Shown piece after piece: positions 53,340 through 61,997 of a stretch of 64,000 nt of DNA. The position numbers were made by a program, and so were the translations under genes. The stretch's first letter is position 1; each line of letters begins with the position of its first letter. The stretch is from the NCBI GenBank assembly GCA_020633195.1, contig JACKEC010000017.1, forward strand, positions 558,001 through 622,000, written 5' to 3'. Below the pieces are notes generated by a model. It was not told where the DNA came from. It searched no databases and worked only from the letters and a program-made list of their open reading frames with translations. This DNA is from Sandaracinaceae bacterium. Its GTDB lineage: Bacteria; Myxococcota_A; Polyangia; Polyangiales; Sandaracinaceae.

Positions 53340-54314
53340 GTGGAGCCGCTCGACGCGGAGGCCCTGGACGGATTCGCGATGCTCGAGGGCGTCGGCCTCA
53401 CGGCGCGTCGTGAGCTCCTCGCCGCGGCGGTGCACCGCGAGCTGCAGCCGCACGACCTCTTGATCGAGCAGGGGGTGCGGCACGCGAAGATGTTCCTCGT
53501 GCTCTCGGGCGAGCTCGGCGTGCACCTCGAGTCGCCCGAGTCCGATCCGGTGGCGCTGATCGGGGCGGGCGAGACGGTGGGCGAGCTGTCGGTGCTCGAC
53601 GGCTCCGAGGCGTCCGCTTACGTCGTCGCCAAGACGCCCGCGACGCTGCTCGAGATCGGCGAGGACGACTTCTGGGGCCTCACCAACGTGAGCCACGCGT
53701 TCGCGCTGAACCTGCTCCTCGCGCTCGCCTCGCGCCTGCGCGCGAACAACGCGCAGGTCTCGAAGAACGTCGAGAAGCGCCGCATGTACGAGCGCGCCGC
53801 GATGTTCGACGGGCTCACCGGGATCCACAACCGGCGCTGGCTCGACGAGACGCTGCACCGGATGGTCGAGCGCAACGCGCGCGGCGGCGGTCACCTCTCG
53901 GTGTCCCTGATCGACATCGACCACTTCAAGTCCTTCAACGACACCTACGGCCACGCCGCGGGGGATCACGTCCTCACCGTGGTCGCGACGACGCTCGCCG
54001 CGAACCTGCGCCCGACCGACCTCGTCGCGCGCTTCGGCGGCGAGGAGTTCGTGATCATCTTCCCGGACACCGAGATCAAGCTCGCGCAGATCGCGGCCGA
54101 GCGGGTCCGCGAGGCGGTGGCGGCGGAGAAGCTCTCCATGCCCGACGGCACCGCGCTGCCGTGCGTGACGATCTCGATGGGCGTCGCCGAGCTCGAGGGC
54201 GGCGAGTCCGTCCCCGACCTCCTCAAGACCGCCGACCTCGCGATGTACCGCGCCAAGCAAGCCGGCCGGAACCGCGTGATGGTCGGGCACCGCTCCGACC
54301 TCGACGGCAAGTGA
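53340..54314 (+). CDS. Diguanylate cyclase with N-terminal cyclic-nucleotide-binding-type domain
   Basis: 324 residues from GTG 53340. The N-terminal part is a cNMP-binding-like domain (ELQPHDLLIEQGVRHAKMFL, VLSGELGVHLES, TVGELSVLDG). The C-terminal GGDEF domain starts at FDGLTGIHNRRWLDETL and has the active loop ARFGGEEF. RPTD lies five residues before it, which is the product-inhibition I-site. It should make c-di-GMP in the cytoplasm, perhaps in response to a nucleotide. The gene stands in front of a membrane protein gene. Confidence 0.9.
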   Translation: MEPLDAEALDGFAMLEGVGLTARRELLAAAVHRELQPHDLLIEQGVRHAKMFLVLSGELGVHLESPESDPVALIGAGETVGELSVLDGSEASAYVVAKTPATLLEIGEDDFWGLTNVSHAFALNLLLALASRLRANNAQVSKNVEKRRMYERAAMFDGLTGIHNRRWLDETLHRMVERNARGGGHLSVSLIDIDHFKSFNDTYGHAAGDHVLTVVATTLAANLRPTDLVARFGGEEFVIIFPDTEIKLAQIAAERVREAVAAEKLSMPDGTALPCVTISMGVAELEGGESVPDLLKTADLAMYRAKQAGRNRVMVGHRSDLDGK

Positions 54315-54324
54315 GGGGGGCGCC

Positions 54325-54795
54325 GTGAGCTCGGGCCTGCGCACCGACGAAGAGCGGAACATGGACGCCGACATCCAGGCGGCCGAGCCCCCGATCCTCG
54401 TGAAGGCGGCCGCCGTCGCGCAGGCCCTCACGGGGTTGTTCGTGACCCTCACGGGCGTGCAGGTGCTCGGCGTCACGTGGCGCGCGGAGTGGGCCAACTA
54501 CGTGCCGCCCGCGCTCTGCGTGATGGGCGCGCTCGCGATCTTCTTCGCCGCGATGCAGTACCGCGCGCGGGCGTGGGCGGGGATCGCCTCGGCCATCAAC
54601 GGCGGCCTGCTCGGGCTGCTGATGGTCGGCTGGCTCTTCTACACGTTCACCACCGTGCTGAGCTGCATGATGTACCTCGCGATCCCCCTCTCGGGGCTGA
54701 GCGCGATCCTGAACCTGGTCTCCATCGGCGCGATCCTCCGGACGGCCCAGGCCCGTCAGCGCCTCTCGGATCGCGGCCTCGACCTCGGCCTCTGA
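54325..54795 (+). CDS. Hypothetical four-helix membrane protein
   Basis: 156 residues from GTG 54325, ten bases after the GGDEF gene. Helices are AAAVAQALTGLFVTLTGVQV, ALCVMGALAIFFAA, SAINGGLLGLLMVGWLFYT and YLAIPLSGLSAILNLVSIGA. No motif identifies a function. Close spacing suggests co-transcription with the cyclase. Confidence 0.6.
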   Translation: MSSGLRTDEERNMDADIQAAEPPILVKAAAVAQALTGLFVTLTGVQVLGVTWRAEWANYVPPALCVMGALAIFFAAMQYRARAWAGIASAINGGLLGLLMVGWLFYTFTTVLSCMMYLAIPLSGLSAILNLVSIGAILRTAQARQRLSDRGLDLGL

Positions 54796-54827
54796 CAATC
54801 GGTGGCCGGCTGCTAGAGTCCCCGGCC

Positions 54828-55304
54828 GTGTGGTCCCGAGCCGTACCCGCCCTGCTGTCGCTCCTGATCCTGAGCTGCGGCACCCCCCTGACCCAGCTCG
54901 TCGCGGTGGTGAGCTCCGACCTCACGGGGGTCACCGCGATCCGCGTGCGCTCGCTGCGCGCCGACGCCGACGTCGAGGAGGAGCTCTCGAGCGTCGTCGT
55001 GCGCCTCGAGGGCGGCACCGCGCTGCCCGTGGCGGTCGCCGTCGAGCCCTTCGACCTGATGGACATCGGCCGCGTCATCGTCGAGGCGGAGGCGCAGAAC
55101 GCGATGGGACAGCGGATCGTGGCGCGCCGCGCGACGACCGAATTCCGTGAGGGCGAGCAGCTCGCGCTGCCCCTCTCGCTCCGCGAGAGCTGCCGCCGCG
55201 TGATGTGCCCGTCCGGGAACACGTGCGGCGAGATGGGCTGCGCGACGCAGGAGGTCCCGGTCTCCTCCCTGACCTCGTTCGAGGGGGTCGTCGACGCTCC
55301 CTGA
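54828..55304 (+). CDS. Small lipoprotein
   Basis: 158 residues from GTG 54828; the signal ALLSLLILSC has a lipobox. The body is beta-type (LTQLVAVVSSDLTGVTAIRV, VRLEGGTALPVAVAVEP) with a Cys-rich end (CRRVMCPSGNTCGEMGCATQ). It is likely surface or periplasmic. It precedes the kinase gene at 55350 by 45 bases. No family recognised. Confidence 0.65.
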   Translation: MWSRAVPALLSLLILSCGTPLTQLVAVVSSDLTGVTAIRVRSLRADADVEEELSSVVVRLEGGTALPVAVAVEPFDLMDIGRVIVEAEAQNAMGQRIVARRATTEFREGEQLALPLSLRESCRRVMCPSGNTCGEMGCATQEVPVSSLTSFEGVVDAP

Positions 55305-55349
55305 ACGTCGTTGGCAATCGGGCCAGGGGTACGTACGCTCCGGGGGACC

Positions 55350-57116
55350 GTGAGCGAACAGCTACCCCAGCCCGGCGATCTCATCGGCGTTCGCTATCGG
55401 ATCGAGTCGCTCCTCGGTCAGGGGGGGATGGGCGCCGTCTACGCCGCGCTCAACCAGGCCACGGGCCGCGCGGTGGCCATCAAGTGGATGCTCCCGGGGG
55501 CCGCGCGCTCGAAGGAGTCGCTCGCGCGGTTCCTGGCCGAGGCGCGCGCGACCGCGAAGATCGAGCACCCCAACGTCATCCAGATCCTCGACGTGGGTCA
55601 GGACGGCGACGCGCCGTTCCTGGTGATGGAGCGCCTGCGCGGCGAGTCCCTCGCGGACCGCCTCGAGCGCGGCCCGCTCGGCGTCGAGGAGACGCTCGAC
55701 GTGATGATCGACGCCTGCAAGGGCGTCCACGAGGCGCACCTCGAGGGGATCATCCACCGCGACCTCAAGCCGGACAACATCTTCCTCTGCCAGGGCAAGG
55801 ACGGCTCGAAGCGGCCGCCGAAGGTCCTCGACTTCGGCATCAGCAAGCTCTACGACGACGACACGCCGGGCGCGCCGGGCGGCGGGCCGATGACCAAGAC
55901 GGGCATCGCGATGGGCACGCCCTGGTACATGTCGCCCGAGCAGATCAACGCCGCGGGCAACCCCGACGGTCGCTACGACGTCTACGCGATGGGGGTCGTG
56001 CTCTACGAGTGCCTCGCTGGTCGCCCCCCCTACGACGCCGACGGGCTCTTCGAGCTCGTGCAGCAGATCGCCGCCGGCCAGGCGCCGCCGCTCCGCCTGC
56101 GCGCGCCGCAGTGCCCGCCCGATCTCGAGCACGTCGTCGCCCGCGCGATGGCCGCCAACCGCGACTACCGGCACCCCTCGATGAAGGATCTGGTCGCGGA
56201 CCTCGAGGGGATCCGCGCGCGCATGCGCAGCGGCCAGCCCGCGCCGCAGATCCCGCAGACGGGCGCGCAGGCCTATCACACGCCGCCCCCGATGGGCTCG
56301 AACAGCGGCCCGTACTCGCAGCCCGGGCACTACGCGACGCCCGCGAGCGGCGGCTACGGGACCCCGCCGCCCCAGACCGGCTCGCTGCCGCTGGGCATGA
56401 TGCCGACGGGCGCGATGCACCCGCCGAGCGGCCCGATGATGCATCAGGCGCCGCCGAGCTCCGGCAGCGGCAAGGGCCTCGCGATCGGGCTCGGCATCGG
56501 CTTGCTCGCCGTGCTCTTCCTCTCCGTCCTCGGCGTGGGCGGCGCGATCTACGCGTTCTCCGGGGACGACGACGACTCGGGCGGCGGCGGCGGTGGCGGC
56601 ATCGCCGGCGTGGGCGGTGGCGGCGGCGGCGGCGGCTTCGGGGGCATCGGCGGCGGCGAGCCGGAGGCCAACCCCCGGGATCCGTCGATCGACGTGACGT
56701 TCAGCGGGGCGTGCAGCCCGACGTTCAACGCGCGCCGGATGGTCACCGGCGGCGGCGGCAACGTGAACGTCATGTCGAGCAACATGGGCGGGCTCACCGG
56801 CGCCGTGTACATGGGCTTCCCCGGCGGGCCGGGCACCTACCAGCTGTCGACGCAGCAGCGCATGGACACCCAGACGGCGATCAACGTGATGGTCGGCCAG
56901 TCGATGTGGACGAACATGACGACCGACGTCATGGCCGTCCGCAACGGGCGCATCGCCGACCCGGTGAGCGGCTCGGTCGAGGTCCGCTCGTTCGACTCCG
57001 ACCTCGCGACCGCCGACGTCACGTTCACGAACGTGACCCTGCAGAACATGAGCAACGGCTCGATCTGCACGCTCAACGGGCGCCTGCAGGCGCGCGGCAC
57101 GACCTACGGGATGTGA
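55350..57116 (+). CDS. Ser/Thr protein kinase with one TM helix and a C-terminal beta domain
   Basis: About 588 residues from GTG 55350. The kinase has LLGQGGMGAVYAA, AVAIKWML, IHRDLKPDNIFL, LDFGISK and YMSPEQ. A Pro/Gly/Tyr-rich linker, a membrane helix (GLAIGLGIGLLAVLFLSVLG), a run of Gly residues and a C-terminal beta-type domain of about 150 residues follow. That domain (DVTFSGACSPTFNARRMVTG, ADVTFTNVTLQNMSNGSICT) looks secreted. The kinase probably senses envelope conditions. The frame is intact, unlike the kinase at 4380-6067. Confidence 0.88.
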   Translation: MSEQLPQPGDLIGVRYRIESLLGQGGMGAVYAALNQATGRAVAIKWMLPGAARSKESLARFLAEARATAKIEHPNVIQILDVGQDGDAPFLVMERLRGESLADRLERGPLGVEETLDVMIDACKGVHEAHLEGIIHRDLKPDNIFLCQGKDGSKRPPKVLDFGISKLYDDDTPGAPGGGPMTKTGIAMGTPWYMSPEQINAAGNPDGRYDVYAMGVVLYECLAGRPPYDADGLFELVQQIAAGQAPPLRLRAPQCPPDLEHVVARAMAANRDYRHPSMKDLVADLEGIRARMRSGQPAPQIPQTGAQAYHTPPPMGSNSGPYSQPGHYATPASGGYGTPPPQTGSLPLGMMPTGAMHPPSGPMMHQAPPSSGSGKGLAIGLGIGLLAVLFLSVLGVGGAIYAFSGDDDDSGGGGGGGIAGVGGGGGGGGFGGIGGGEPEANPRDPSIDVTFSGACSPTFNARRMVTGGGGNVNVMSSNMGGLTGAVYMGFPGGPGTYQLSTQQRMDTQTAINVMVGQSMWTNMTTDVMAVRNGRIADPVSGSVEVRSFDSDLATADVTFTNVTLQNMSNGSICTLNGRLQARGTTYGM

Positions 57117-57118
57117 CG

Positions 57119-57745
57119 ATGCCCGACGACGTCTGGCCGGAGCCCGCCTACGTCGTTCGCACCAAGCGGCTCGAGCTGCGGTGCTACGAGCGCTCGGACG
57201 TGGCGACGGTGCACGAGGTCATCCTCGACAACACCGAGGCGCTGCGCCCGTGGATGCCGTGGATCCAGCACGAGCCGATGTCGCTCGAGGAGCGGGGGGA
57301 GCTGCTCCGCGCGTTCCGCGCGCGCTTCGACGCCGGCGAGGACTTCATCTACGGCGTCTTCGACCGCGACGGCGGCGCCTACATCGGGGGGTGCGGCCTG
57401 CACCCCCGCGTCGGCGCGCGCGCGCTCGAGATCGGCTACTGGATCGCCGAGGACCGCTGGGGCCAGGGCCTCGCGACGGAGCTCGCGGCGGCGCTGACCC
57501 GCGTCGGCTTCGAGCGCATGGAGGCCGAGCGGATGGAGATCCGCGTCGTGCCGCACAACACGCGCAGCCTCGCCGTCCCGCGCAAGCTCGGGTATACGAG
57601 GGAAGGTACCTTGCGCGGCGTCCTCGACCGCGCGCGCGACGGCCGGGACGACCTGGTGGTCTTCGGGATGCTGCTCGACGAGCTCGACGAGAGCCCGGCC
57701 GCGTACGCGCCCATCGAGCTGGAGGGGTTCCTACCCGATGCGTGA
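57119..57745 (+). CDS. GNAT-family N-acetyltransferase (RimJ/RimL-like)
   Basis: 208 residues. TKRLELRCYERSDVATVHEV, ALEIGYWIAEDRWGQGLATE and RVVPHNTRSLAVPRKLGYTR are GNAT landmarks, with RWGQGLATE at the acetyl-CoA-binding loop. It resembles ribosomal-protein or N-terminal acetyltransferases. ATG 57119 starts almost directly after the kinase stop. It overlaps the crotonase gene by eight bases. Confidence 0.85.
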   Translation: MPDDVWPEPAYVVRTKRLELRCYERSDVATVHEVILDNTEALRPWMPWIQHEPMSLEERGELLRAFRARFDAGEDFIYGVFDRDGGAYIGGCGLHPRVGARALEIGYWIAEDRWGQGLATELAAALTRVGFERMEAERMEIRVVPHNTRSLAVPRKLGYTREGTLRGVLDRARDGRDDLVVFGMLLDELDESPAAYAPIELEGFLPDA

Positions 57746-58418
57746 GCTGGTGTTGAGGGGCCGCGGGCCCAACACGATGACCTTCGAGTCCCTGCGCGCG
57801 TTCGCCGACGACCTCGAGGCGCACCCGGACGCGCCGGTGCTCTTGTACGGCGAGGGCAACGCCTTCAGCGCGGGCCTCGACCTGAAGGCGCTCGCCGACG
57901 GAGATCCGCGCGCGGTGACCGACGAGATCGAGCGCGTGGTGCGGCTCCTGTTCCTGCACCCGGCGCCGACCGTCGCGGCGGTCAACGGCCACGCGGTCGC
58001 CGGCGGCTGCCTCGTCGCGCAGGCCTGCGACCTGCGCCTCGCGACCGACGACCCGTCGATCAAGATCGGGATGACGGGCGTCGCGCTCGGGATCACCTAC
58101 CCGCCGGTGGTCATGCGCTTGCTGCGCCATCGGCTGCCGAGCCATACCATCGAGCGCGTCCTGCTCGAGGCGGAGCGCCACGACCCCCAGTCCGCCGCCG
58201 CGCTCGGGCTCGTCGACGAGGTGGTGCCCGACGCCATCGCCCGAGGCCGCGAGCGGCTGGCCGCGCTCGCGAAGCACCCGCGCCACGCGTACGCCGAGGC
58301 GAAGCTCGCGCTGCGGCGCGGCGCGCTCGACGTCGACGAGGCGGAGCGGGCTCGCTTCGAGGCCGCCGCGGCGGAGGCCTGGGACCCCTCGCGCTTCGCC
58401 CCACCTCGACGCGACTGA
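57738..58418 (+). CDS. Enoyl-CoA hydratase/isomerase (crotonase) family protein
   Basis: 226 residues, shorter than most crotonases. LLYGEGNAFSAGLDLKALAD and VAAVNGHAVAGGCLVAQACD are the oxyanion-hole segments, and DPSIKIGMTGVALGITYPPV follows. It should use an acyl-CoA substrate; which reaction is not fixed, because the usual catalytic Glu of the hydratases is not obvious. It overlaps the acetyltransferase gene by eight bases, so the two are likely co-translated. Confidence 0.78.
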   Translation: MRELVLRGRGPNTMTFESLRAFADDLEAHPDAPVLLYGEGNAFSAGLDLKALADGDPRAVTDEIERVVRLLFLHPAPTVAAVNGHAVAGGCLVAQACDLRLATDDPSIKIGMTGVALGITYPPVVMRLLRHRLPSHTIERVLLEAERHDPQSAAALGLVDEVVPDAIARGRERLAALAKHPRHAYAEAKLALRRGALDVDEAERARFEAAAAEAWDPSRFAPPRRD

Positions 58419-58430
58419 CCCGCGTCTGTT

Positions 58431-58970
58431 ATGGGTGCTCCCATGACGAACCCGGTCGCCGCGATGGCCACGTGGATTGGTGCGCTCTCTCGAGGTGGTC
58501 TGCTGATCGGGCAGGCCGAGGAGGAGGGCGCCGAGCTCGCGCTCGCGGTGCTCGGAGAGGACGGCCTCGTGGCGCTGCGCGAGTGGTTCGCCGCGCGCCC
58601 CGCCGACGTCGTCGATCGGGAGCGGCGCGGCGCGATCCACGCCTGCATCTGGATGGCCCACGCGGACCGCGACGTCGCCTCCGAGGAGGTGGAGATGCTG
58701 CAGTCGATCATCGCGGCGAGCGATCTGCCGCCGAAGGTCCAGGACGAGCTCCTCGCGGCGATCGAGACGCCGCTGGACTCGTCCGCGATCGCCGACGAGC
58801 TCACCCAGCCCGGCCTCCGCGAGCTCGTGCTCGCGCTGACGCTGCAGCTCGCGCAGTCCGACCACCGCCTCGACCCCGACGAGCAGAGCGCGTTCGACGA
58901 GCTCGCCGAGGCGTTCGGGATCGACGACGACCGCGCCGACGCGATCCGCGCGACCGTCGACGAAGGCTGA
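58431..58970 (+). CDS. TerB-like helical protein
   Basis: 179 residues from 58431; 58443 is possible. An HACIWMAHADRDVASEEVEM, LQSIIAASDL stretch and a second SDHRLDPDEQSAFDELAEAF segment form the helical TerB/DUF533-like domain, with Asp/Glu sites near HADRD and DHRLD. The domain is found in tellurite-resistance and stress proteins, often at membranes. A real role here is unknown. It is in line with the genes on either side. Confidence 0.65.
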   Translation: MGAPMTNPVAAMATWIGALSRGGLLIGQAEEEGAELALAVLGEDGLVALREWFAARPADVVDRERRGAIHACIWMAHADRDVASEEVEMLQSIIAASDLPPKVQDELLAAIETPLDSSAIADELTQPGLRELVLALTLQLAQSDHRLDPDEQSAFDELAEAFGIDDDRADAIRATVDEG

Positions 58971-58973
58971 CCC

Positions 58974-61334
58974 GTGCTCCGAGCCGCCGCGCTGGCGCTC
59001 TGCCTCGTCGCCTGCGGCGGGGAGGGCGACCCCGACGCGGGGCGTGACGCGGCGGCGGCCACGGACGTGGAGCTGACCGCGACCCCCGATCCGGCGGAGC
59101 TCACCGAGTGCCTCACCGCGCCGCCGCCGGAGGGCGTCGCGCGCGCCAAGCACGTCACCTGCGCGGACGAGCTCGTCGAGGGCGCGCTCGCGATGGGGCG
59201 CGTCGGCGACATCGTGATCGAGAACGCGCGCGCGCGGTTCGTCGTGCGCGTCGGCGACGGCGCCGCGAGCACGATCGGCGCGCCCGCGGGCGGCCTCGTC
59301 GACGCGGCGCTCCGCGACGGACCGGACCTCCTCAAGGAGCTGTTCCCGCTCTTCGATCTGGTCAGCATGGGCCCGACCGCGATCGAGGTCGTCGACGCGG
59401 GCGGCGACGACGAGGCGCGCGTGCGGGTGCTCTTCTCCGACGCCCCGATCGGGCTCGTCGAGACGGTGCTCCCGGACGTCGGCCGCGCGGTGCGGCTCCG
59501 CGGCCAGCTCGACTACGTGCTGCGCGCCGACGAGGACGCGCTGCGCGTGACGATCTCGGTGACCACCGAGGCCGGGCTCGGGCGGAGCGGCGCCGCGCTC
59601 GGCGTGATCGCGCTGCTCGGCGGCGGGGAGCACTTCGAGCCGGGCGTCGGCGTGCTCGACGACGACCACCTCGGCGGCCCGGGCGGCGCGGTGATCGTCG
59701 AGCGCCCGGAGGGCGCCCTCGCGGTGGCGGTCGCCGGCGAGGAGGTGGGGGTCACGCACATCGAGACCATCCAGATGATCCGCGGCCCGCGGGCGACGCT
59801 GGTGCAGGGCGCGCTCACCACGATCGAGGCGCGCGTCGCGGTCGGAGAGACCGCCGCGGCCGCCGCCGCGGGCGCGCTCGAGGGCGAGCCGACGACCCTC
59901 ACGGGCGTCGCCGGCGAGCGCGTGCTCGTCGCGCTCGCGGACGGGACGCCCTGGCTGCGCTCGCGGTTCGGCGCCTCCAGGCAGATCACGTTCCCCGCGC
60001 CGACGGGCGCCGCGCTCACGATGACGCCCGGCTTCGGGCCCTTCTTCGAGGCGCCCTCGGCGCCGCTCGCGGCGACGCTCTCGGCCGCCCCCGCCGGCGC
60101 GCTGGTGATCGCGGCGACGGTCGACGGCGTAGCCGGGGTGCCGGTCCGCGCGACGGTCGAGCGCGCCGGCCTCGAGGTGGCGCGCGTGGCCGCGCTCGGA
60201 GAGCGGACGATCCCGCTGCCTCCCGGCGACTACCGCGTCACGATCAGCCACGGCCTCGAGCACGACGCGGCGACGATGGACGTGACGCTCGGCGACGGCG
60301 ACGCGGTCCGCCTCGAGCCGGATCTGGTGCGCGCCATCGACACCGACGGCTGGGTCTCGGTGGACCTGCACCTGCACAGCGACCTGTCGACGGACAGCGT
60401 GCACCCGGTCGAGGACGCCGTCCGGCTCCTCGCGGCGGAGGGCGTGCAGGCGGCGGCGGCCACCGACCACGACTACGTGACCGACTACGCGCGGATCGGC
60501 GCGCTCGCGGGCGTCGACCTCGCGCTCGTGAGCGGCGTCGAGGTCTCCACCACGACGTTCGGTCACATCAACGGCTACCCGCTCCTGCCGCGCCCGGACC
60601 GCTCGGGGGCCGGCGCGCCGGCGTGGTTCGACATGACCCCCGCCGACGTCTTCGGCGCCCTGCGCGAGGCCGGGGACCCGGCCCGGGGCGGCGCGCTCGT
60701 CCAGATCAACCACCCGCGGCTCGGCGACGCGTCGTTCTTCGGCGCGCGCCGGCTCGACCGCGAGATGGGGACCCTCCTCGAGCCCGAGGACCTGGGCTTC
60801 GAGGTCCTCGAGGTGTGGAACGGCTACACGCGAGGGGGCAACGAGGATTCCTTCCTCGACTGGCTCGCGCTCCTCGCCGCGGGGCGCCGCTTCACCATGG
60901 TCGGCAACAGCGACTCGCACGTCCCCGACCGGCCGCCGGGCTCCCCGCGCTCGTTCGTCCGCGTGGCCGACGAGGGCGACTGGGACTGGTCCGAGCTCCG
61001 GCGCGGGCTCGCTGCGGGCGAGGTCACGGTGGCCGCGGGGGTGTTCGTCACCGCCGAGCTCGCCGGCCCCGCCGCGGGCTCGGTCCCCGTCCACGTCCGC
61101 GTCCAGGCGCCGCCGTGGGCGCGGGTCGATCGCCTCCGCGTCTACGCGGGCCGCGAGGCGACGGTCGACCAGCCGATCGTGGAGTCCTCGGACCCGGTGC
61201 GCTTCGATGGGATCGTCGACGTCCCCCTCGACGGCGCCGGCTTCGTGGTGGTCCGCGCCGACGGACCGGCCGCGCCCGCGCCGATCCAGCACTTCGAGCC
61301 CGTAGGCGTCACCAACCCCCTGTTCCTGCCCTGA
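58974..61334 (+). CDS. Large lipoprotein with C-terminal PHP-domain metal hydrolase
   Basis: About 786 residues from GTG 58974. The signal RAAALALCLVAC has a lipobox. The N-terminal half, about 440 residues, is beta-rich and unassigned. The C-terminal half is a PHP domain: WVSVDLHLHSDLSTDS, AAATDHDYVTDY, GVEVSTTTFGHINGYPL and MVGNSDSHVPDRPPG give the metal-binding His/Asp set. PHP proteins are phosphoesterases or CehA-type esterases; the substrate is unknown. It is unusual for such an enzyme to be lipid-anchored outside the cytoplasm, though related secreted forms exist in this group. Confidence 0.8.
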   Translation: MLRAAALALCLVACGGEGDPDAGRDAAAATDVELTATPDPAELTECLTAPPPEGVARAKHVTCADELVEGALAMGRVGDIVIENARARFVVRVGDGAASTIGAPAGGLVDAALRDGPDLLKELFPLFDLVSMGPTAIEVVDAGGDDEARVRVLFSDAPIGLVETVLPDVGRAVRLRGQLDYVLRADEDALRVTISVTTEAGLGRSGAALGVIALLGGGEHFEPGVGVLDDDHLGGPGGAVIVERPEGALAVAVAGEEVGVTHIETIQMIRGPRATLVQGALTTIEARVAVGETAAAAAAGALEGEPTTLTGVAGERVLVALADGTPWLRSRFGASRQITFPAPTGAALTMTPGFGPFFEAPSAPLAATLSAAPAGALVIAATVDGVAGVPVRATVERAGLEVARVAALGERTIPLPPGDYRVTISHGLEHDAATMDVTLGDGDAVRLEPDLVRAIDTDGWVSVDLHLHSDLSTDSVHPVEDAVRLLAAEGVQAAAATDHDYVTDYARIGALAGVDLALVSGVEVSTTTFGHINGYPLLPRPDRSGAGAPAWFDMTPADVFGALREAGDPARGGALVQINHPRLGDASFFGARRLDREMGTLLEPEDLGFEVLEVWNGYTRGGNEDSFLDWLALLAAGRRFTMVGNSDSHVPDRPPGSPRSFVRVADEGDWDWSELRRGLAAGEVTVAAGVFVTAELAGPAAGSVPVHVRVQAPPWARVDRLRVYAGREATVDQPIVESSDPVRFDGIVDVPLDGAGFVVVRADGPAAPAPIQHFEPVGVTNPLFLP

Positions 61335-61391
61335 CGCCTTTCTCGGAACCCGCGCGGCTCGCGGTCGTCAGAGCCCGGTGGAGGTACCGAC

Positions 61392-61997
61392 GTGAACGCC
61401 GACGACTTCGAGCGCGAGCACATGACCCTCGACGGCCCCGTGCGGTTTCGCGATCGCCACAGCAGCAAGCTCGCGCTCGCGACGCTCCTGGTGCTGCCCA
61501 CGCTGCTCGGGGCGATGGTCGCGTTCGACCTCGACCCCGGGGTCATCGTCTTCATGAGCCTGGTCGGCGCGGTCGGGGTGGCGCTCGACCTCGCGCTCTC
61601 GAGCTACCGGGTGGTGCTCACGAGCGCGACCCTGCACGTGCAACACGGCTTGCGAATCGAGAAGATCCCCGTCGCCACCATCGAGCGCGTGGTCGTCGTG
61701 CCGCACCAGCGCGGCGACTCGCTGTTCGGGCGCGGGCCGTACGAGCAGTCCCTCGACGGCTCCGTGCGCCGCTACCGCAAGGAGGGGCTGCGCGACACGG
61801 TGCGCGTCGAGTGGCGCTTCGCGGGGCGACGCCGGACGACGATCATCGGCACCGATCGCGCGGCCGATCTCGCCGGGGCGCTCGCCGACGCGCGGCGCGG
61901 TGGCGTGAACGTGCGCGTCGAGGTGGAGGCGGCGGAGCGTGATGAGGCGGTGGCCGAGGTGCCTCGGCTCGAGCGCGGGGCGACGGCTCGCCGCTAA
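61392..61997 (+). CDS. Membrane protein with bacterial PH-like domain
   Basis: About 201 residues from GTG 61392. Two helices (LALATLLVLPTLLGAMVAFD and VIVFMSLVGAVGVALDLAL) are followed by a PH-type fold (YRVVLTSATLHVQHGLRIEK, IPVATIERVVVVPHQRGDSL, RRTTIIGTDRAADLAGALAD). Such bPH proteins are membrane-bound and of unknown function. It starts 57 bases after the PHP gene and converges on the DUF6600 gene with a four-base overlap. Confidence 0.7.
   Translation: MNADDFEREHMTLDGPVRFRDRHSSKLALATLLVLPTLLGAMVAFDLDPGVIVFMSLVGAVGVALDLALSSYRVVLTSATLHVQHGLRIEKIPVATIERVVVVPHQRGDSLFGRGPYEQSLDGSVRRYRKEGLRDTVRVEWRFAGRRRTTIIGTDRAADLAGALADARRGGVNVRVEVEAAERDEAVAEVPRLERGATARR

Noticed and set aside
57345..61292. 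1300-codon minus-strand open frame
   Set aside because: It is antisense to crotonase, TerB-like and PHP genes and shows no domain, only GC-driven Arg/Glu content.
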